A stretch of 64,000 nucleotides of DNA from Caulobacter sp. FWC2 (GTDB lineage: Bacteria; Pseudomonadota; Alphaproteobacteria; Caulobacterales; Caulobacteraceae): the NCBI RefSeq assembly GCF_002742625.1, contig NZ_PEBF01000002.1, positions 1-64,000 of the forward strand, read 5' to 3'. Shown here in pieces: positions 34,395-43,331 of the stretch (within the stretch, counting starts at the first letter, position 1; each line of letters starts with the position of its first letter). The translations under genes were made by a program, and so were the position numbers. The notes beneath the pieces are model-generated. The model ran no database searches. It worked only from the letters and a program-made list of their open reading frames with translations, and was not told the origin of the DNA.

Positions 34395-36719
34395 TCAATG
34401 GAACGCGTAGCGAAGCTCGAAGACCACCTGGCGCGGCGCCCCGTAGAGGAAGGTCCCGACGCCGAACTGCGTTGAGAGCTGATTGTTGCTGCCCACCACG
34501 TAGTCCTTGTCGAAGGCGTTGCGGACATAGAAGGCCGCGCTGACCGGGCTTTGGCGGATATCGCGCCAGTCGACCCGCAGATCGACCCGCGTGTAGCCGG
34601 GCACATTGGCGCCCATCGCCGAGAGGGCCACGGCGGGATTGCCGTTGGGCTTGTTGGCCGGATCCAGCGCCATGCCGCTTTGGTAGTAGATGCTGGCCAG
34701 GGCGCTCAGCGAGCCCCAGTCGCCGGCCAGGTCGTAGGTGAAGCGCGGCGTCAGGGTCAGCTGGTGCTTGGGCGTGTTGGGGAACCGGCTGGAGGTCAGA
34801 TCGCCCTGCACCGGATCTTCGTATTTGTCGTAGCTGGCGTCCATGTAGGTGTAGATCAGCGAGACGTCGAAATGGGCCGCCAGCTGGGCCGCCACATCGA
34901 CGTCGAGCCCCTTGATGCTCCCGGACGCGGCGTTGCGCGTGACGGTCGAGGCGGGGGTCGTGGGCAGGTTAATGAAGCGCTGGATGTTGGTGTAGTCGTC
35001 GTAGAAGGCGTCGACGGCGTAGCGGAAATGCATGTCGCCCAGGGTGGTTTGACCCTTCACGCCGACTTCGTGGTCGGTGACGAACTCAGGCTGGAAATAC
35101 TTGTCCGCCGCCGAGAGCGCCGTGCCGTTGAAGCCGCCGGATTTGTAGCCGCGCCGCACCGTCGCATAGGCGCTGAGGTTGGGCGTGAAGGTGTAGTTGG
35201 CTGCGACGTTCCAGGTCGTGGCCTTGAAGACGCCCGACGAGGACGGGCCCGTCGCGGTGGGGCCGGTGGGCACGGGTTGTCCAGGCAGGACCAGGAAGGT
35301 CTGGGAGAACGAGCGCCGATAGTCTTCCGTCCGGCGGATCCCGCCTGTCAGGGTCAGCTTCTGGGTCGCCTTCCAGTCCACCTGGCCGAAGACGGCCTCG
35401 GACGAGTTGGAGCTGTTGCCATAGGCGATGGCCTGGATGGCGACGCCATTGGGGAAGGCCAGCGCCAAGGGCGGCGCCAGGGCGCCCAGCACGGGCGCGG
35501 AGAAGAACTGCTTGGTGTCGAAGCCGACATTGACCGGCGATTTTGTGTTCTCCCGGTAGTAACCGACCACGGTGTTGACCGCGTTCCAGCTGGCCTGGAT
35601 CTGGAACTCCTCCGTCGTGGACTCGATCTTCTTACCCGGCGGGTTGGTGACGTTCAGAAGGTCGAGCGGCGTGGAGTCCAGGTCGTAGGACTGTCCGCCG
35701 GTGTAGTGACGGTTGCTGACGATGTTCTTCAGCGTGATGTGGTCGGTCAGGCGTAGGGAGGTCGAGTTGAGGATCCCGTGACCATCGAGGACCGTATAGT
35801 CGGGCCAACTGGCGTTGATGACACGCGGCCCGCGCGCCTTTTGGGCCGCCAGGTAGCCTTGCAGCTGCGACAGGATCGGGGCGTTGTTGATATTGGGCGC
35901 CACGAAGGCGAGGCTCGAGCCCGAGCCGCTCTCCTTGACCTCGTCATCCTGATAGATGGTGAGGTTCTCGAACCCGTCGAAGGGCCGCAGAAGCACGCTG
36001 GCGCGAACGCTTCGGCGGTTCTCGTCGTCGAGCTTTCGCCCATTGTAGAGGTTCTTGGTGTATCCGTCGCGATTGAGGGTCTGACCTGCGACGCGGACCA
36101 TGAGCTTGTCGCCGATGATCGGGCCGCCGACGGCGAATTCAAGATCGTGCCGGTTCAGGTCGCCGACTCGCCCGACGACGTAGCCGCTGAGGGTCTCCGT
36201 CGGACGTTGCGGCGAGAACAGCACAGCGCCGCCGGTGGTGTTTCGCCCAAACAACGTCCCCTGCGGCCCTTTGAGAACCTGCACGCTCTGAAGGTCGAAG
36301 ATCGCGCTCGAGAAGTCGGGCACTTCTGCGAAATAGGCGACGACGCCCGGCGAATTCTGTCCGAACGCCTGTCCCTGCCCCCGGATGGAATAGGTGACGT
36401 TGTTGCGGTTGCCCGTGGTGTTCTGGATGGAAAGGCCTGGCGCGACGACGGTCAGGTCGTTGACGTTCTTGATGTTCTTTTCTTCCAGCTGACGCTCGCT
36501 CACCGCCACCACAGCGATCGGCACGTCCTGCAGCCGCTCTTCGCGCCGGCGAGCCGTGACCACCACCTCTTCAAGCGTGTTGGCCGCGGGCGCTGTGGAC
36601 GTGGTCTGGGCCAGGGCGATGGATGGCAAGGTCAGGCAACTGCTCGCGCAGAGCCAGAAAAGGCCGACCTTGCGCGCAGCGCGCACGACTTCGCCCGCGC
36701 CGAATTTCGGCTGGTTCAT
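34395..36719 (-). CDS. TonB-dependent outer-membrane receptor
   Basis: Receptor of 774 residues: signal peptide ending near SIALAQT, TonB-box-like LEEVVVTARRREERLQ, plug with VQVLKGPQGTLFGRNTTGG, and a barrel ending in RYAFH. It is of the FecA/CirA-like group common in sphingomonads and Caulobacter, related in plan to the receptor at 1664. The ATG at 36719 has a GGGGAGG-type site (an in-frame start at 36752 has none). It lies 29 bases after a small HTH gene, so both may be co-transcribed. Confidence 0.93.
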   Translation of the reverse strand: MNQPKFGAGEVVRAARKVGLFWLCASSCLTLPSIALAQTTSTAPAANTLEEVVVTARRREERLQDVPIAVVAVSERQLEEKNIKNVNDLTVVAPGLSIQNTTGNRNNVTYSIRGQGQAFGQNSPGVVAYFAEVPDFSSAIFDLQSVQVLKGPQGTLFGRNTTGGAVLFSPQRPTETLSGYVVGRVGDLNRHDLEFAVGGPIIGDKLMVRVAGQTLNRDGYTKNLYNGRKLDDENRRSVRASVLLRPFDGFENLTIYQDDEVKESGSGSSLAFVAPNINNAPILSQLQGYLAAQKARGPRVINASWPDYTVLDGHGILNSTSLRLTDHITLKNIVSNRHYTGGQSYDLDSTPLDLLNVTNPPGKKIESTTEEFQIQASWNAVNTVVGYYRENTKSPVNVGFDTKQFFSAPVLGALAPPLALAFPNGVAIQAIAYGNSSNSSEAVFGQVDWKATQKLTLTGGIRRTEDYRRSFSQTFLVLPGQPVPTGPTATGPSSSGVFKATTWNVAANYTFTPNLSAYATVRRGYKSGGFNGTALSAADKYFQPEFVTDHEVGVKGQTTLGDMHFRYAVDAFYDDYTNIQRFINLPTTPASTVTRNAASGSIKGLDVDVAAQLAAHFDVSLIYTYMDASYDKYEDPVQGDLTSSRFPNTPKHQLTLTPRFTYDLAGDWGSLSALASIYYQSGMALDPANKPNGNPAVALSAMGANVPGYTRVDLRVDWRDIRQSPVSAAFYVRNAFDKDYVVGSNNQLSTQFGVGTFLYGAPRQVVFELRYAFH

Positions 36720-36748
36720 GTTTTCCTCCCCGTCGGCCTGAGCACCGA

Positions 36749-37153
36749 TCACTGATGCCGGATCGCCATTTTAAGGCGCCTGACTTGAACGCATCCTATG
36801 CACATGTTTTTGAGCTGTACAAGAATGTGCTTCTCAATAGAGAAGGAACGGGCGGCAGACTGTGTCTGCCCGTCCCGGCGCGCTGGAAGCCGATGGCGTC
36901 CGCCGAAAGAGCGCGGCTCGGCCGGGCGTTCGACGGTCCGCCGGCGCCGGCGGCCTTCCATCTTGCCGTTGGCGCAGGTCACCAGGTTGCGCTTGTTCCA
37001 GGCGTCCAGTTCGTCGCGCGGATAGAGCACGGCTCTGCCGATCTTGACGAAGGGCGGACCGATCCGCTGGGTGCGCCAATTCTCCAGCGTCCCCGTCGAG
37101 ATCTGACCGCGGTAGCGCTCGGAGACCTCCTCGGTGGTCAGGAACTGTCTCAT
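36749..37153 (-). CDS. Small helix-turn-helix protein (AlpA/excisionase-like)
   Basis: Protein of 134 residues. Residues 1-57 form a MerR/excisionase-type winged helix: FLTTEEVSERYRG, then LENWRTQRIGPPFVKIGR and VLYPRDELDAWNKRN. Such domains appear in prophage and integrative-element activators. The remaining 75 residues are basic and match nothing recognised; many relatives stop near residue 60-70. It precedes the TBDR gene on the same strand and could control it. The adjacent nuclease stump hints at a past rearrangement. Confidence 0.7.
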   Translation of the reverse strand: MRQFLTTEEVSERYRGQISTGTLENWRTQRIGPPFVKIGRAVLYPRDELDAWNKRNLVTCANGKMEGRRRRRTVERPAEPRSFGGRHRLPARRDGQTQSAARSFSIEKHILVQLKNMCIGCVQVRRLKMAIRHQ

Positions 37154-37262
37154 CGGCGCCTCTAGGATCAGACGGCCCTGCCGCCGCCAGATCCCGGGCT
37201 TGGCTCAGGCGCGCAGCTCGCAAGGCGTGCTGCGCCAACCGGAGGCGTCTAGGTGCGACGCG

Positions 37263-37460
37263 ACGACCTGGGCGATGGAAGCGTTCGATGTCGCCCGCGC
37301 CAAGGTCTACACGCTCGGGTCAAAGCCCGGATGCGCCAGCGACGCCGCTCCCCTGGCGTTGCCCGACGGCTATGAGGCCCAGGCCAAAGAGGCTGTCGCC
37401 CTGCAGGTGGAGCGCGCCGGCGTTCGCCTGGCTCTGCTGCTCAACGAGGCGTTCAAGTAG
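37263..37460 (+). pseudogene. C-terminal remnant of an S1/P1 nuclease
   Basis: Only the last ~65 codons are recognisable: WAMEAFDVARAKVY, then YEAQAKEAVALQVERAGVRL and ALLLNEAF before a TAG. This matches the end of S1/P1-type zinc nucleases (helix with WA-ES, then QL-AG-RLA-LN). The catalytic N-terminal part with its Trp and His zinc ligands is absent; upstream bases belong to the opposite-strand HTH gene and its leader. A deletion seems to have removed the rest. Confidence 0.7.
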
Positions 37461-37496
37461 AAGGGCGGTGTCGCCACCGCCTCTCGATCGCCGAGG

Positions 37497-37700
37497 TCAG
37501 GCGGGCTTGGCGCCCGGCGCGCCGCACTTGGCGAACTTGCCCTTGGCGTCCTTGCACATGTTCGGTTTGGCCGGAGCAGCCGCAGCCGGACACTTGATGA
37601 AGTTGCCTTTGGCGTCGCGGCACGGGGCGGCGGCCAGGGCCGCGCTGGATGCGGAAAGCGCCATGACCATGGCGGCGGCGAGAGCGAGGGACTTGCGCAT
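37497..37700 (-). CDS. Small secreted protein with two CxDAKGxFxKC repeats
   Basis: Peptide of 67 residues. A signal sequence MRKSLALAAAMVMALSASSAALA is followed by a short mature part with two copies of the pattern C-x-DAKG-x-F-x-KC (CRDAKGNFIKC and CKDAKGKFAKC) linked by an Ala/Pro spacer. Each repeat could form a small disulphide hairpin in the periplasm. The ATG at 37700 has a strong AGGAGG; the frame open to 37820 is leader. I do not know a function. Confidence 0.75.
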   Translation of the reverse strand: MRKSLALAAAMVMALSASSAALAAAPCRDAKGNFIKCPAAAAPAKPNMCKDAKGKFAKCGAPGAKPA

Positions 37701-38374
37701 GTTTCCTCCTGTCAGCGCGAGAGCGCGACGTCGCGCCCGATTGGTGACGCTTTCAAGGCGACCCACGATGAGCACCTCCTGGTTTTGAGTTCTCAAAACT
37801 TGCAATTCAGGCGGGAACACTTCTAGCTCTGAAGCTCAAGCTTCAGGGGAGCATGCTGCGCGCCATCGACTGGAAAATACTGTCGATAGGCGGCTGTCAC
37901 CAACGCGCACGGGGGATACGCGATCCTGTCGCGGCAGGATCCCGGGCGCGGCGCGTGCCGCCTCGAAGGTGAACATCAGGGTGCGGCCAGGCGGCGCCGC
38001 CACTGGCGCACGCGCTGCAGTTTGACGGTCATGCGGCGGATGATCCGCTCGGGGTTGGGGCGCGCGCTGAGGGCGCGTGAAGCGGACATGGCGACTTCGA
38101 GTTCTTGAATTGTTCTCATCCCGCGAGGCAAGAAAGTCAATCGGATTCGAAAGCGGGTTTGGCGCGGCAAGAGCGGCGGACGAGTGGGGCGATCAGCGGC
38201 TGCTTCAACGCAGCTTGGCGTCGGAACGGTCGGCGCCCAGGAGATGCCAAAGGCGTTCGGCCGGCATGATAATAAAATGAAGTTATTTTTATAATTGCCG
38301 CTAAGCGTGGATTGAGGTGAATTTCGCCGCTCTGGCTTGTGGTCAGCGTCAAAGAAGCGGGGAGGATCATCGCC
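37701..38374. other. Long intergenic region upstream of the GH27 gene
   Basis: A 674-base stretch without a convincing gene. A 47-codon minus-strand frame (37976-38119, start MRTIQELEVA, very basic end RRRLAAP) might encode a small DUF1127-like protein, but it lacks a good ribosome site. The right end holds an AT-rich island and the ribosome site of the GH27 gene. Confidence 0.5.
38269..38296. promoter_or_regulatory. AT-rich element upstream of the GH27 gene
   Basis: 28 bases of almost pure A/T, about 80 bases before the alpha-galactosidase start, containing ATAAAA-N9-TTTTAT. ROK repressors of the NagC/Mlc type bind AT-rich TTATTT/AAATAA half-sites, so this could be an operator of the ROK regulator at 47539. 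Confidence 0.4.
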
Positions 38375-39589
38375 ATGGATCGCCAGTTGAGGCCTAAACG
38401 TCGTTGGGTGGTCCCAGGGATCGCGGCGCTTTCCCTCCTGGCGGCCGCCGGCTTGGCGCGGGCGGACGATCCGCCGCCGCCGCTCAAGGACAATGGTCTG
38501 GCGCGCACGCCGCCGATGGGCTGGAACAGCTGGAACAGGTTCGCCTGCGATGTCGACGAGACGCTGATCCGCAAGACCGCCGACGCGATGGTCAGTTCCG
38601 GCATGCGCGAGGCGGGCTATCAGTACGTGGTGATCGACGACTGCTGGCACGGCGCGCGCGACGCGCACGGCGATATCCAGCCCGACGCCAAGCGCTTCCC
38701 CAGCGGCATGAAGGCCTTGGGCGACTACATCCACGCCAAGGGCTTGAAGTTCGGCATCTATTCGGACGCGGGCCTGAAGACCTGCGGCGGCCGCCCCGGC
38801 AGCTGGGGGCATGAGTATCAGGACGCCAAGCAATATGCGGCCTGGGGCGTGGACTATCTGAAGTACGACTGGTGCATGGCCGGCACGCAGGACGCCCGCT
38901 CGGCCTACTACATCATGTCGGCGGCCCTGCAGGCGAGCGGCCGCGATATCGTGCTGTCGATCTGTGAGTGGGGGACTTCCAAGCCCTGGCTGTGGGCCGA
39001 CAAGGTCGGCAATCTCTGGCGCACCACCGGCGACATCTACGACAAGTGGGAGGGTGTGCGCGACTACAGCTCCGGCGTGATGAACATCGTCGACAAGCAG
39101 GCCGAACTCTATCCCTACGCCCGTCCTGGCCACTGGAACGACCCGGACATGCTGGAGGTGGGCAACGGGGGCATGACCGCCGAGGAGTATCGCTCGCACT
39201 TCAGCCTCTGGGCGATGCTGGCCGCGCCGCTGATCGCCGGCAACGACATCGCCAGCATGGACGCCTCGACCCAGGCGATCCTCACCAACCGCGAGGTCAT
39301 CGCGGTGGATCAGGATCCGCTCGGCCAACAGGCGCGACGGGTGTCCAAGGAAGGCGACCTGGAAGTCTGGATACGGCCTTTGCAGGGCGGGGGCAGGGCC
39401 GTCGTCCTGCTCAATCGCGGCGCGGCGCCGGCCCAGATCAGCCTCGACTGGAGCCAGATGGATTACCCGGCGACGCTGCAGGCCAAGGTTCGCGATCTCT
39501 GGGCGGGCAAGGACGTCGGGATCCATACGGGCCGGTACCAGGCGACCGCGGCGTCGCATGGCGTCGTCATGTTAAAAGTCCAGCCGTGA
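38375..39589 (+). CDS. GH27 alpha-galactosidase, secreted
   Basis: Glycosidase of 404 residues removing terminal alpha-galactose, for example side chains of galactomannan or raffinose sugars. A signal peptide ends near ARA-DD (residue 30). The barrel starts with TPPMGWNSWN; the nucleophile is Asp165 (YLKYDWC) and the acid/base Asp220 (RTTGDIYD). GHWNDPDMLEVGNGG is also diagnostic of the family. A short C-terminal beta domain follows. The start is chosen by the GGGGAGG before the ATG at 38375. It is the first gene of the polysaccharide locus. Confidence 0.95.
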   Translation: MDRQLRPKRRWVVPGIAALSLLAAAGLARADDPPPPLKDNGLARTPPMGWNSWNRFACDVDETLIRKTADAMVSSGMREAGYQYVVIDDCWHGARDAHGDIQPDAKRFPSGMKALGDYIHAKGLKFGIYSDAGLKTCGGRPGSWGHEYQDAKQYAAWGVDYLKYDWCMAGTQDARSAYYIMSAALQASGRDIVLSICEWGTSKPWLWADKVGNLWRTTGDIYDKWEGVRDYSSGVMNIVDKQAELYPYARPGHWNDPDMLEVGNGGMTAEEYRSHFSLWAMLAAPLIAGNDIASMDASTQAILTNREVIAVDQDPLGQQARRVSKEGDLEVWIRPLQGGGRAVVLLNRGAAPAQISLDWSQMDYPATLQAKVRDLWAGKDVGIHTGRYQATAASHGVVMLKVQP

Positions 39590-39597
39590 CCTCGGTG

Positions 39598-39619
39598 TAA
39601 AATAAGCAAAAATATTTTT
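39598..39619. promoter_or_regulatory. AT-rich palindromic element upstream of the ROK kinase operon
   Basis: AAAATAAG at 39599-39606 followed by the perfect 12-base palindrome AAAAATATTTTT (39608-39619). It lies between the GH27 stop and the kinase start. The AAAATAAG core recurs at 50278 before the receptor gene. Confidence 0.4.
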
Positions 39620-39715
39620 CTAAATCCCTTGGCGGCCCGGTTTCGCGCGGGTAAGCCAGGGCAAGAGACCGTTGGCCATCGGCCGCGCGTCCAGCTTAGG
39701 GAGGCGAGGCGCGCC

Positions 39716-40639
39716 ATGGTTCGGATCGGCATCGATTTTGGCGGCACGAAGATCGAGGCCGCGGCCCTGTCGGAAGACGGGCGGCTGCTGGCCAGTCTGC
39801 GAGCGCCCACGCCCAACACCTATGACGCGGCCATCGAGACCCTGCGCGACCTGATCGGCCGGACCGAGCAACAGGTCGGCGGGCGCGGGTCGATCGGCAT
39901 CGGCGCGCCCGGATCGGTGTCGCCAAGGACGGGCGTGATGCGCAACGCCAACGCCGTCTATCTCAACGGCCGCCGGTTCAGGGAAGACCTGTCCGAGGCT
40001 CTGGGCCGGCCGATCCGCCTGGCCAACGACGCCAACTGCCTGGCCCTGTCCGAAGCGGTGGACGGCGCGGCGCAGGGCGCGCGGACGACCTTCGCGATCA
40101 TCCTGGGCACCGGCTGCGGCGGAGGCCTGGTGGTGGACGGCAAACTGGTCGAAGGCGCCAACGGCGTCGGCGGCGAATGGGGCCATATTCCGCTGCCCTG
40201 GCCGACGGCCGATGAAGTTCCTGGTCCGGCCTGTTGGTGCGGCCAGCATGGCTGCCTGGAAACCTGGGTCTCGGGTTCGGGTCTGCGTCGCGACTTCAAG
40301 GCGCGGACCGGGCGCGACCTGACGGGCGAGGCGATCCTGGCTGCGGCGGGGCAGGGCGACGCCGAGGCCTCCGCAGCCTTCGACCGACTGGTCGAGCGCC
40401 TTGGCCGGGCCATGGCGGTGATCTGCAATATTCTCGATCCCGACGTCTTCGTGCTCGGCGGCGGTCTGTCCAATATCGACATGCTCTACGAGCGCCTCCC
40501 GGGACTGATCGAACCACGGGTCTTTTCGGACCAATGGTCGGCGCGGATCGTCAAGGCCCAATGGGGGGACTCGTCGGGCGTGCGAGGCGCGGCCCGTCTC
40601 TGGGATCTGGGCGCGTGGGCCGATGAAGTCGCAGCCTGA
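39716..40639 (+). CDS. ROK-family sugar kinase (fructokinase/mannokinase-like)
   Basis: Cytoplasmic ATP-dependent hexokinase of 307 residues. It has the N-terminal phosphate loop IGIDFGGTKIE, the ROK signature with GANGVGGEWGHIPL, and the zinc site CWCGQHGCLE. The family phosphorylates fructose, mannose or glucose; next to an AGE-type isomerase, fructose is a natural substrate. The ATG at 39716 follows AGGGAGG. The epimerase start lies 17 bases inside its end, so the two are coupled. Confidence 0.92.
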   Translation: MVRIGIDFGGTKIEAAALSEDGRLLASLRAPTPNTYDAAIETLRDLIGRTEQQVGGRGSIGIGAPGSVSPRTGVMRNANAVYLNGRRFREDLSEALGRPIRLANDANCLALSEAVDGAAQGARTTFAIILGTGCGGGLVVDGKLVEGANGVGGEWGHIPLPWPTADEVPGPACWCGQHGCLETWVSGSGLRRDFKARTGRDLTGEAILAAAGQGDAEASAAFDRLVERLGRAMAVICNILDPDVFVLGGGLSNIDMLYERLPGLIEPRVFSDQWSARIVKAQWGDSSGVRGAARLWDLGAWADEVAA

Positions 40640-41792
40640 TCCCCAGGCCCGCGCGCGGGCCGGCTATGTCCGCCTGCTCGACTGGCTGGTCGAGGCCGCC
40701 GTCCCGCTGTGGAGCAAGGCCGGGATCGACGCCTGCGGCGCCTTTCACGAAATCCTCGACGCGGACGGCGTCGCGGTGAACGCGCCGCGCCGCGCCAGGG
40801 TCCAGCCCCGGCAGCTCTACGCGCTGCAGGCCGCGCGCCGGCTGGGCGCCAAGGTCGACGAGTCGGTGCTGCGCCGAGGCCTCCAGGCCTTCACGACCCG
40901 CTACATCCGCTCCGACGGACTGATCCGGACCCTCGTCGCGGCGGACGGCCAGGTGCTGGATGAAGCGGCGGTTCTCTACGATCAGGCTTTCGCGCTTTTG
41001 GCCCTGGCGAGCCTGAAGCCGCTGCTGGGTGAAGACGCCCAGCAAGCCGCGATGGTTCTGCTGCGGGCGGTCATCGTCCAGTTCGGGCGCCCTGGCGGGT
41101 TCGAGACGACGCTGCCGCCATCGCTGCCGCTGGCCTCCAACCCCCACATGCACCTGCTCGAAGCTTGCTTGGCCTGGATGGCTGTGAGCGAGGATCCGGC
41201 GTGGTCCAGCACGGCGCGTCAGATCGTCGGCTTGGCGCTGGAGCACTTCATCGCGCCGGTCAACAGCGCCTTGCGGGAGTTCTTCGACGAGACCTGGCGG
41301 CCCGCGCCGGGGGAGGCCGGGCGCATCGTCGAGCCCGGGCACCAGTTCGAGTGGGCCTGGCTGCTGCTGAGCTGGAGCCGCCTGGCCAAGACCGATCCGC
41401 TGATGCTCGCCGCCCGGGTCGCGGCCATGCGCCTGATCGCCAACGCCGAGGATTTCGGGGTTGACCCGGTCCGTAACGTCGCGATGAATGGCCTGCTGGA
41501 CGATTTCTCGATCCATGACGCGCAGGCCAGGCTCTGGCCGCAGACCGAGCGGATCAAAGCCTGGGCCCTGGCGAGCGCCCAAGCCGACGGACCGTGGTGG
41601 GATATCGTCGCCGACGCCGTCGAGGGCTTGGAGCTCTATCTGCGCACGCCGGTGCGGGGCCTTTGGTTCGACACCATGACCGCCGACGGCGCGCTGGCCA
41701 ACGGCCCGGCGCCGGCCAGTTCCTTCTATCACATCGTCTGTGCGATCGAGGTGCTGGGCGCGGCCTTGGGAGACGTCCGTTGCGCCGCATGA
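40623..41792 (+). CDS. AGE-family epimerase/isomerase (mannose isomerase-like)
   Basis: Alpha6/alpha6-barrel protein of 389 residues of the N-acylglucosamine 2-epimerase superfamily. RQLYALQAARRLG and the later HQFEWAWLLLSW carry the conserved Arg, His, Glu and Trp of this fold. Members interconvert GlcNAc/ManNAc, glucose/mannose or mannose/fructose. Next to a fructokinase-like gene the mannose-to-fructose isomerase role fits best, giving mannose to fructose to fructose 6-phosphate. It overlaps the kinase upstream and the esterase downstream (ATGA at 41789). Confidence 0.88.
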   Translation: MKSQPDPQARARAGYVRLLDWLVEAAVPLWSKAGIDACGAFHEILDADGVAVNAPRRARVQPRQLYALQAARRLGAKVDESVLRRGLQAFTTRYIRSDGLIRTLVAADGQVLDEAAVLYDQAFALLALASLKPLLGEDAQQAAMVLLRAVIVQFGRPGGFETTLPPSLPLASNPHMHLLEACLAWMAVSEDPAWSSTARQIVGLALEHFIAPVNSALREFFDETWRPAPGEAGRIVEPGHQFEWAWLLLSWSRLAKTDPLMLAARVAAMRLIANAEDFGVDPVRNVAMNGLLDDFSIHDAQARLWPQTERIKAWALASAQADGPWWDIVADAVEGLELYLRTPVRGLWFDTMTADGALANGPAPASSFYHIVCAIEVLGAALGDVRCAA

Positions 41793-43279
41793 CCGAGACC
41801 ATTCTGGCCGTCGCGGCCGTGCTGGTTGCGCCCCTGGCGGCGCATGCCCAGGCCGCGCCGCACATCGTCACCGCCGAAGGTCCGCTGGTCGGCGTGACGG
41901 GCGAGGGCGGAACCAGCCTGTTCCTCGGCGTGCCGTTCGCCCGACCGCCGGTCGGCGACCTGCGTTGGCGTCCGCCCCAGCCCCTGCGCTGGACGGGCGA
42001 ACGCGCCGCCAGCGCCCCCGGACCAGCCTGTCTGCAGGCCCCCTTGGGCTGGAACGACAAGGACGCGGCGCGCTCCAGCGAGGACTGTCTCTATCTCGAC
42101 GTCTCCACGCCGGCCCTCGATCCTACGGCGCGGCGTCCTGTCATGGTCTGGATCCATGGCGGCGCCAATTGGGCTGGATCGGGCGACGGCGTGGTTCGCT
42201 CCCGCCTGGCGCGCCAGGGCGTGGTGGTGGTCAGCGTACAGTATCGCCTAGGCGTCTTCGGCTTTCTGTCGCACCCGGCGCTAAGCGCCGAAGGCGGCGG
42301 CGCGTCGGGCAATTATGCGCTGATGGACCTGATCGCGGCTCTGCACTGGGTTCGGACCAACATCGCCGCGTTCGGCGGCGATCCGGACAACGTCACCCTG
42401 TTTGGCCATTCGGCCGGAGCGCAGGACGTGGGCCTGCTGATGTTGGCGCCGCAGGCGCAAGGCCTGTTCGCGCGGGGAATCCTGGAGAGCGGCACGCCGG
42501 GCTTTGGCTTCGCCCCGCGCACCCTGGCGCAGAACGAGGCCATCGGCGTGGATCTGGCGCGCCGGGCGGGCGTGACCGGAGCGGTTTCCGGCGCCTTGGG
42601 CCTGGCGGCCTTGCGCCGGACCTCCGGCGCGGACCTGCTGCGGGCGGCCAAGGGTCTGACCGCGCCGATCGACGACCAGAGCTTCATCTGGACCCAGGCC
42701 GTGGTCGACGGAAGGGTGTTGCCTCGCGCGCCGGAGGTCCTGTTGGCCGAGGGCGGGGCCGCGGCGATGATCGTCGGCGACAGCACGCGGGAGATCGCGC
42801 TGTTTGGCGCCGACGCCGAGCGTGCGCGCGCCTGGATCAGAACCCGGCCGGACGCCGACGCCTTGCTGAAGGTCTACGGTCTGGATCAGGCCACGCCGCC
42901 GGCGCCCGATCCGGTCGCCGGCGATATCGCCCTGCGGGTCGCCACCGATCGCATGTTCCGCTGCCCCGGAAACTTCGTGGCCGCACAGCGAACCGCCTTG
43001 GGCGCGCAGGTCTGGCGCTATGAACTGGAAGTTCCCGCGCCGGGCGCGGCGGACGTCAGCCATGGTTCCGAGCTGCGCTACGTGCTCGACGGCGCGGAGG
43101 GACCGCCCCTGCAGGCCTACTGGCTGAACTTCGCGCGCACCGGCGATCCCAGCACCCCGGGCCTGCCGTCGTGGCCGGCCTATGGCGCCTCCGGGCGCTA
43201 CCTGGCCTTCACGACCAACGGACCGGTCGTCCGGCAAGGCTTGGCCAGCGCTGCTTGCGAGCACATCCAAAGACCGTGA
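41789..43279 (+). CDS. Type-B carboxylesterase, secreted
   Basis: Alpha/beta-hydrolase of 496 residues with a signal peptide ending AHA-Q (about 20). Family landmarks: oxyanion HGG at 123-125 (VWIHGGANW), EDCLYLDV, and the nucleophile elbow GHSAGA with Ser208. A later His in VSHGSEL is the probable base. In a glycan locus it may remove acyl decorations from the polymer or its oligosaccharides. The frame extends far upstream, but the ATG overlapping the epimerase stop and the signal peptide decide the start. Confidence 0.92.
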   Translation: MTETILAVAAVLVAPLAAHAQAAPHIVTAEGPLVGVTGEGGTSLFLGVPFARPPVGDLRWRPPQPLRWTGERAASAPGPACLQAPLGWNDKDAARSSEDCLYLDVSTPALDPTARRPVMVWIHGGANWAGSGDGVVRSRLARQGVVVVSVQYRLGVFGFLSHPALSAEGGGASGNYALMDLIAALHWVRTNIAAFGGDPDNVTLFGHSAGAQDVGLLMLAPQAQGLFARGILESGTPGFGFAPRTLAQNEAIGVDLARRAGVTGAVSGALGLAALRRTSGADLLRAAKGLTAPIDDQSFIWTQAVVDGRVLPRAPEVLLAEGGAAAMIVGDSTREIALFGADAERARAWIRTRPDADALLKVYGLDQATPPAPDPVAGDIALRVATDRMFRCPGNFVAAQRTALGAQVWRYELEVPAPGAADVSHGSELRYVLDGAEGPPLQAYWLNFARTGDPSTPGLPSWPAYGASGRYLAFTTNGPVVRQGLASAACEHIQRP

Positions 43280-43331
43280 CGCTCACGGCAAACAACAAAG
43301 CGGCGACAAAGCCGCGCGGAGGAAAGAGACC

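Noticed and set aside
37976..38119. Possible 47-residue basic protein on the minus strand
   Set aside because: It recalls DUF1127-like peptides in its RRW-rich end, but the ribosome site is poor and the family's C-terminal motif is missing.
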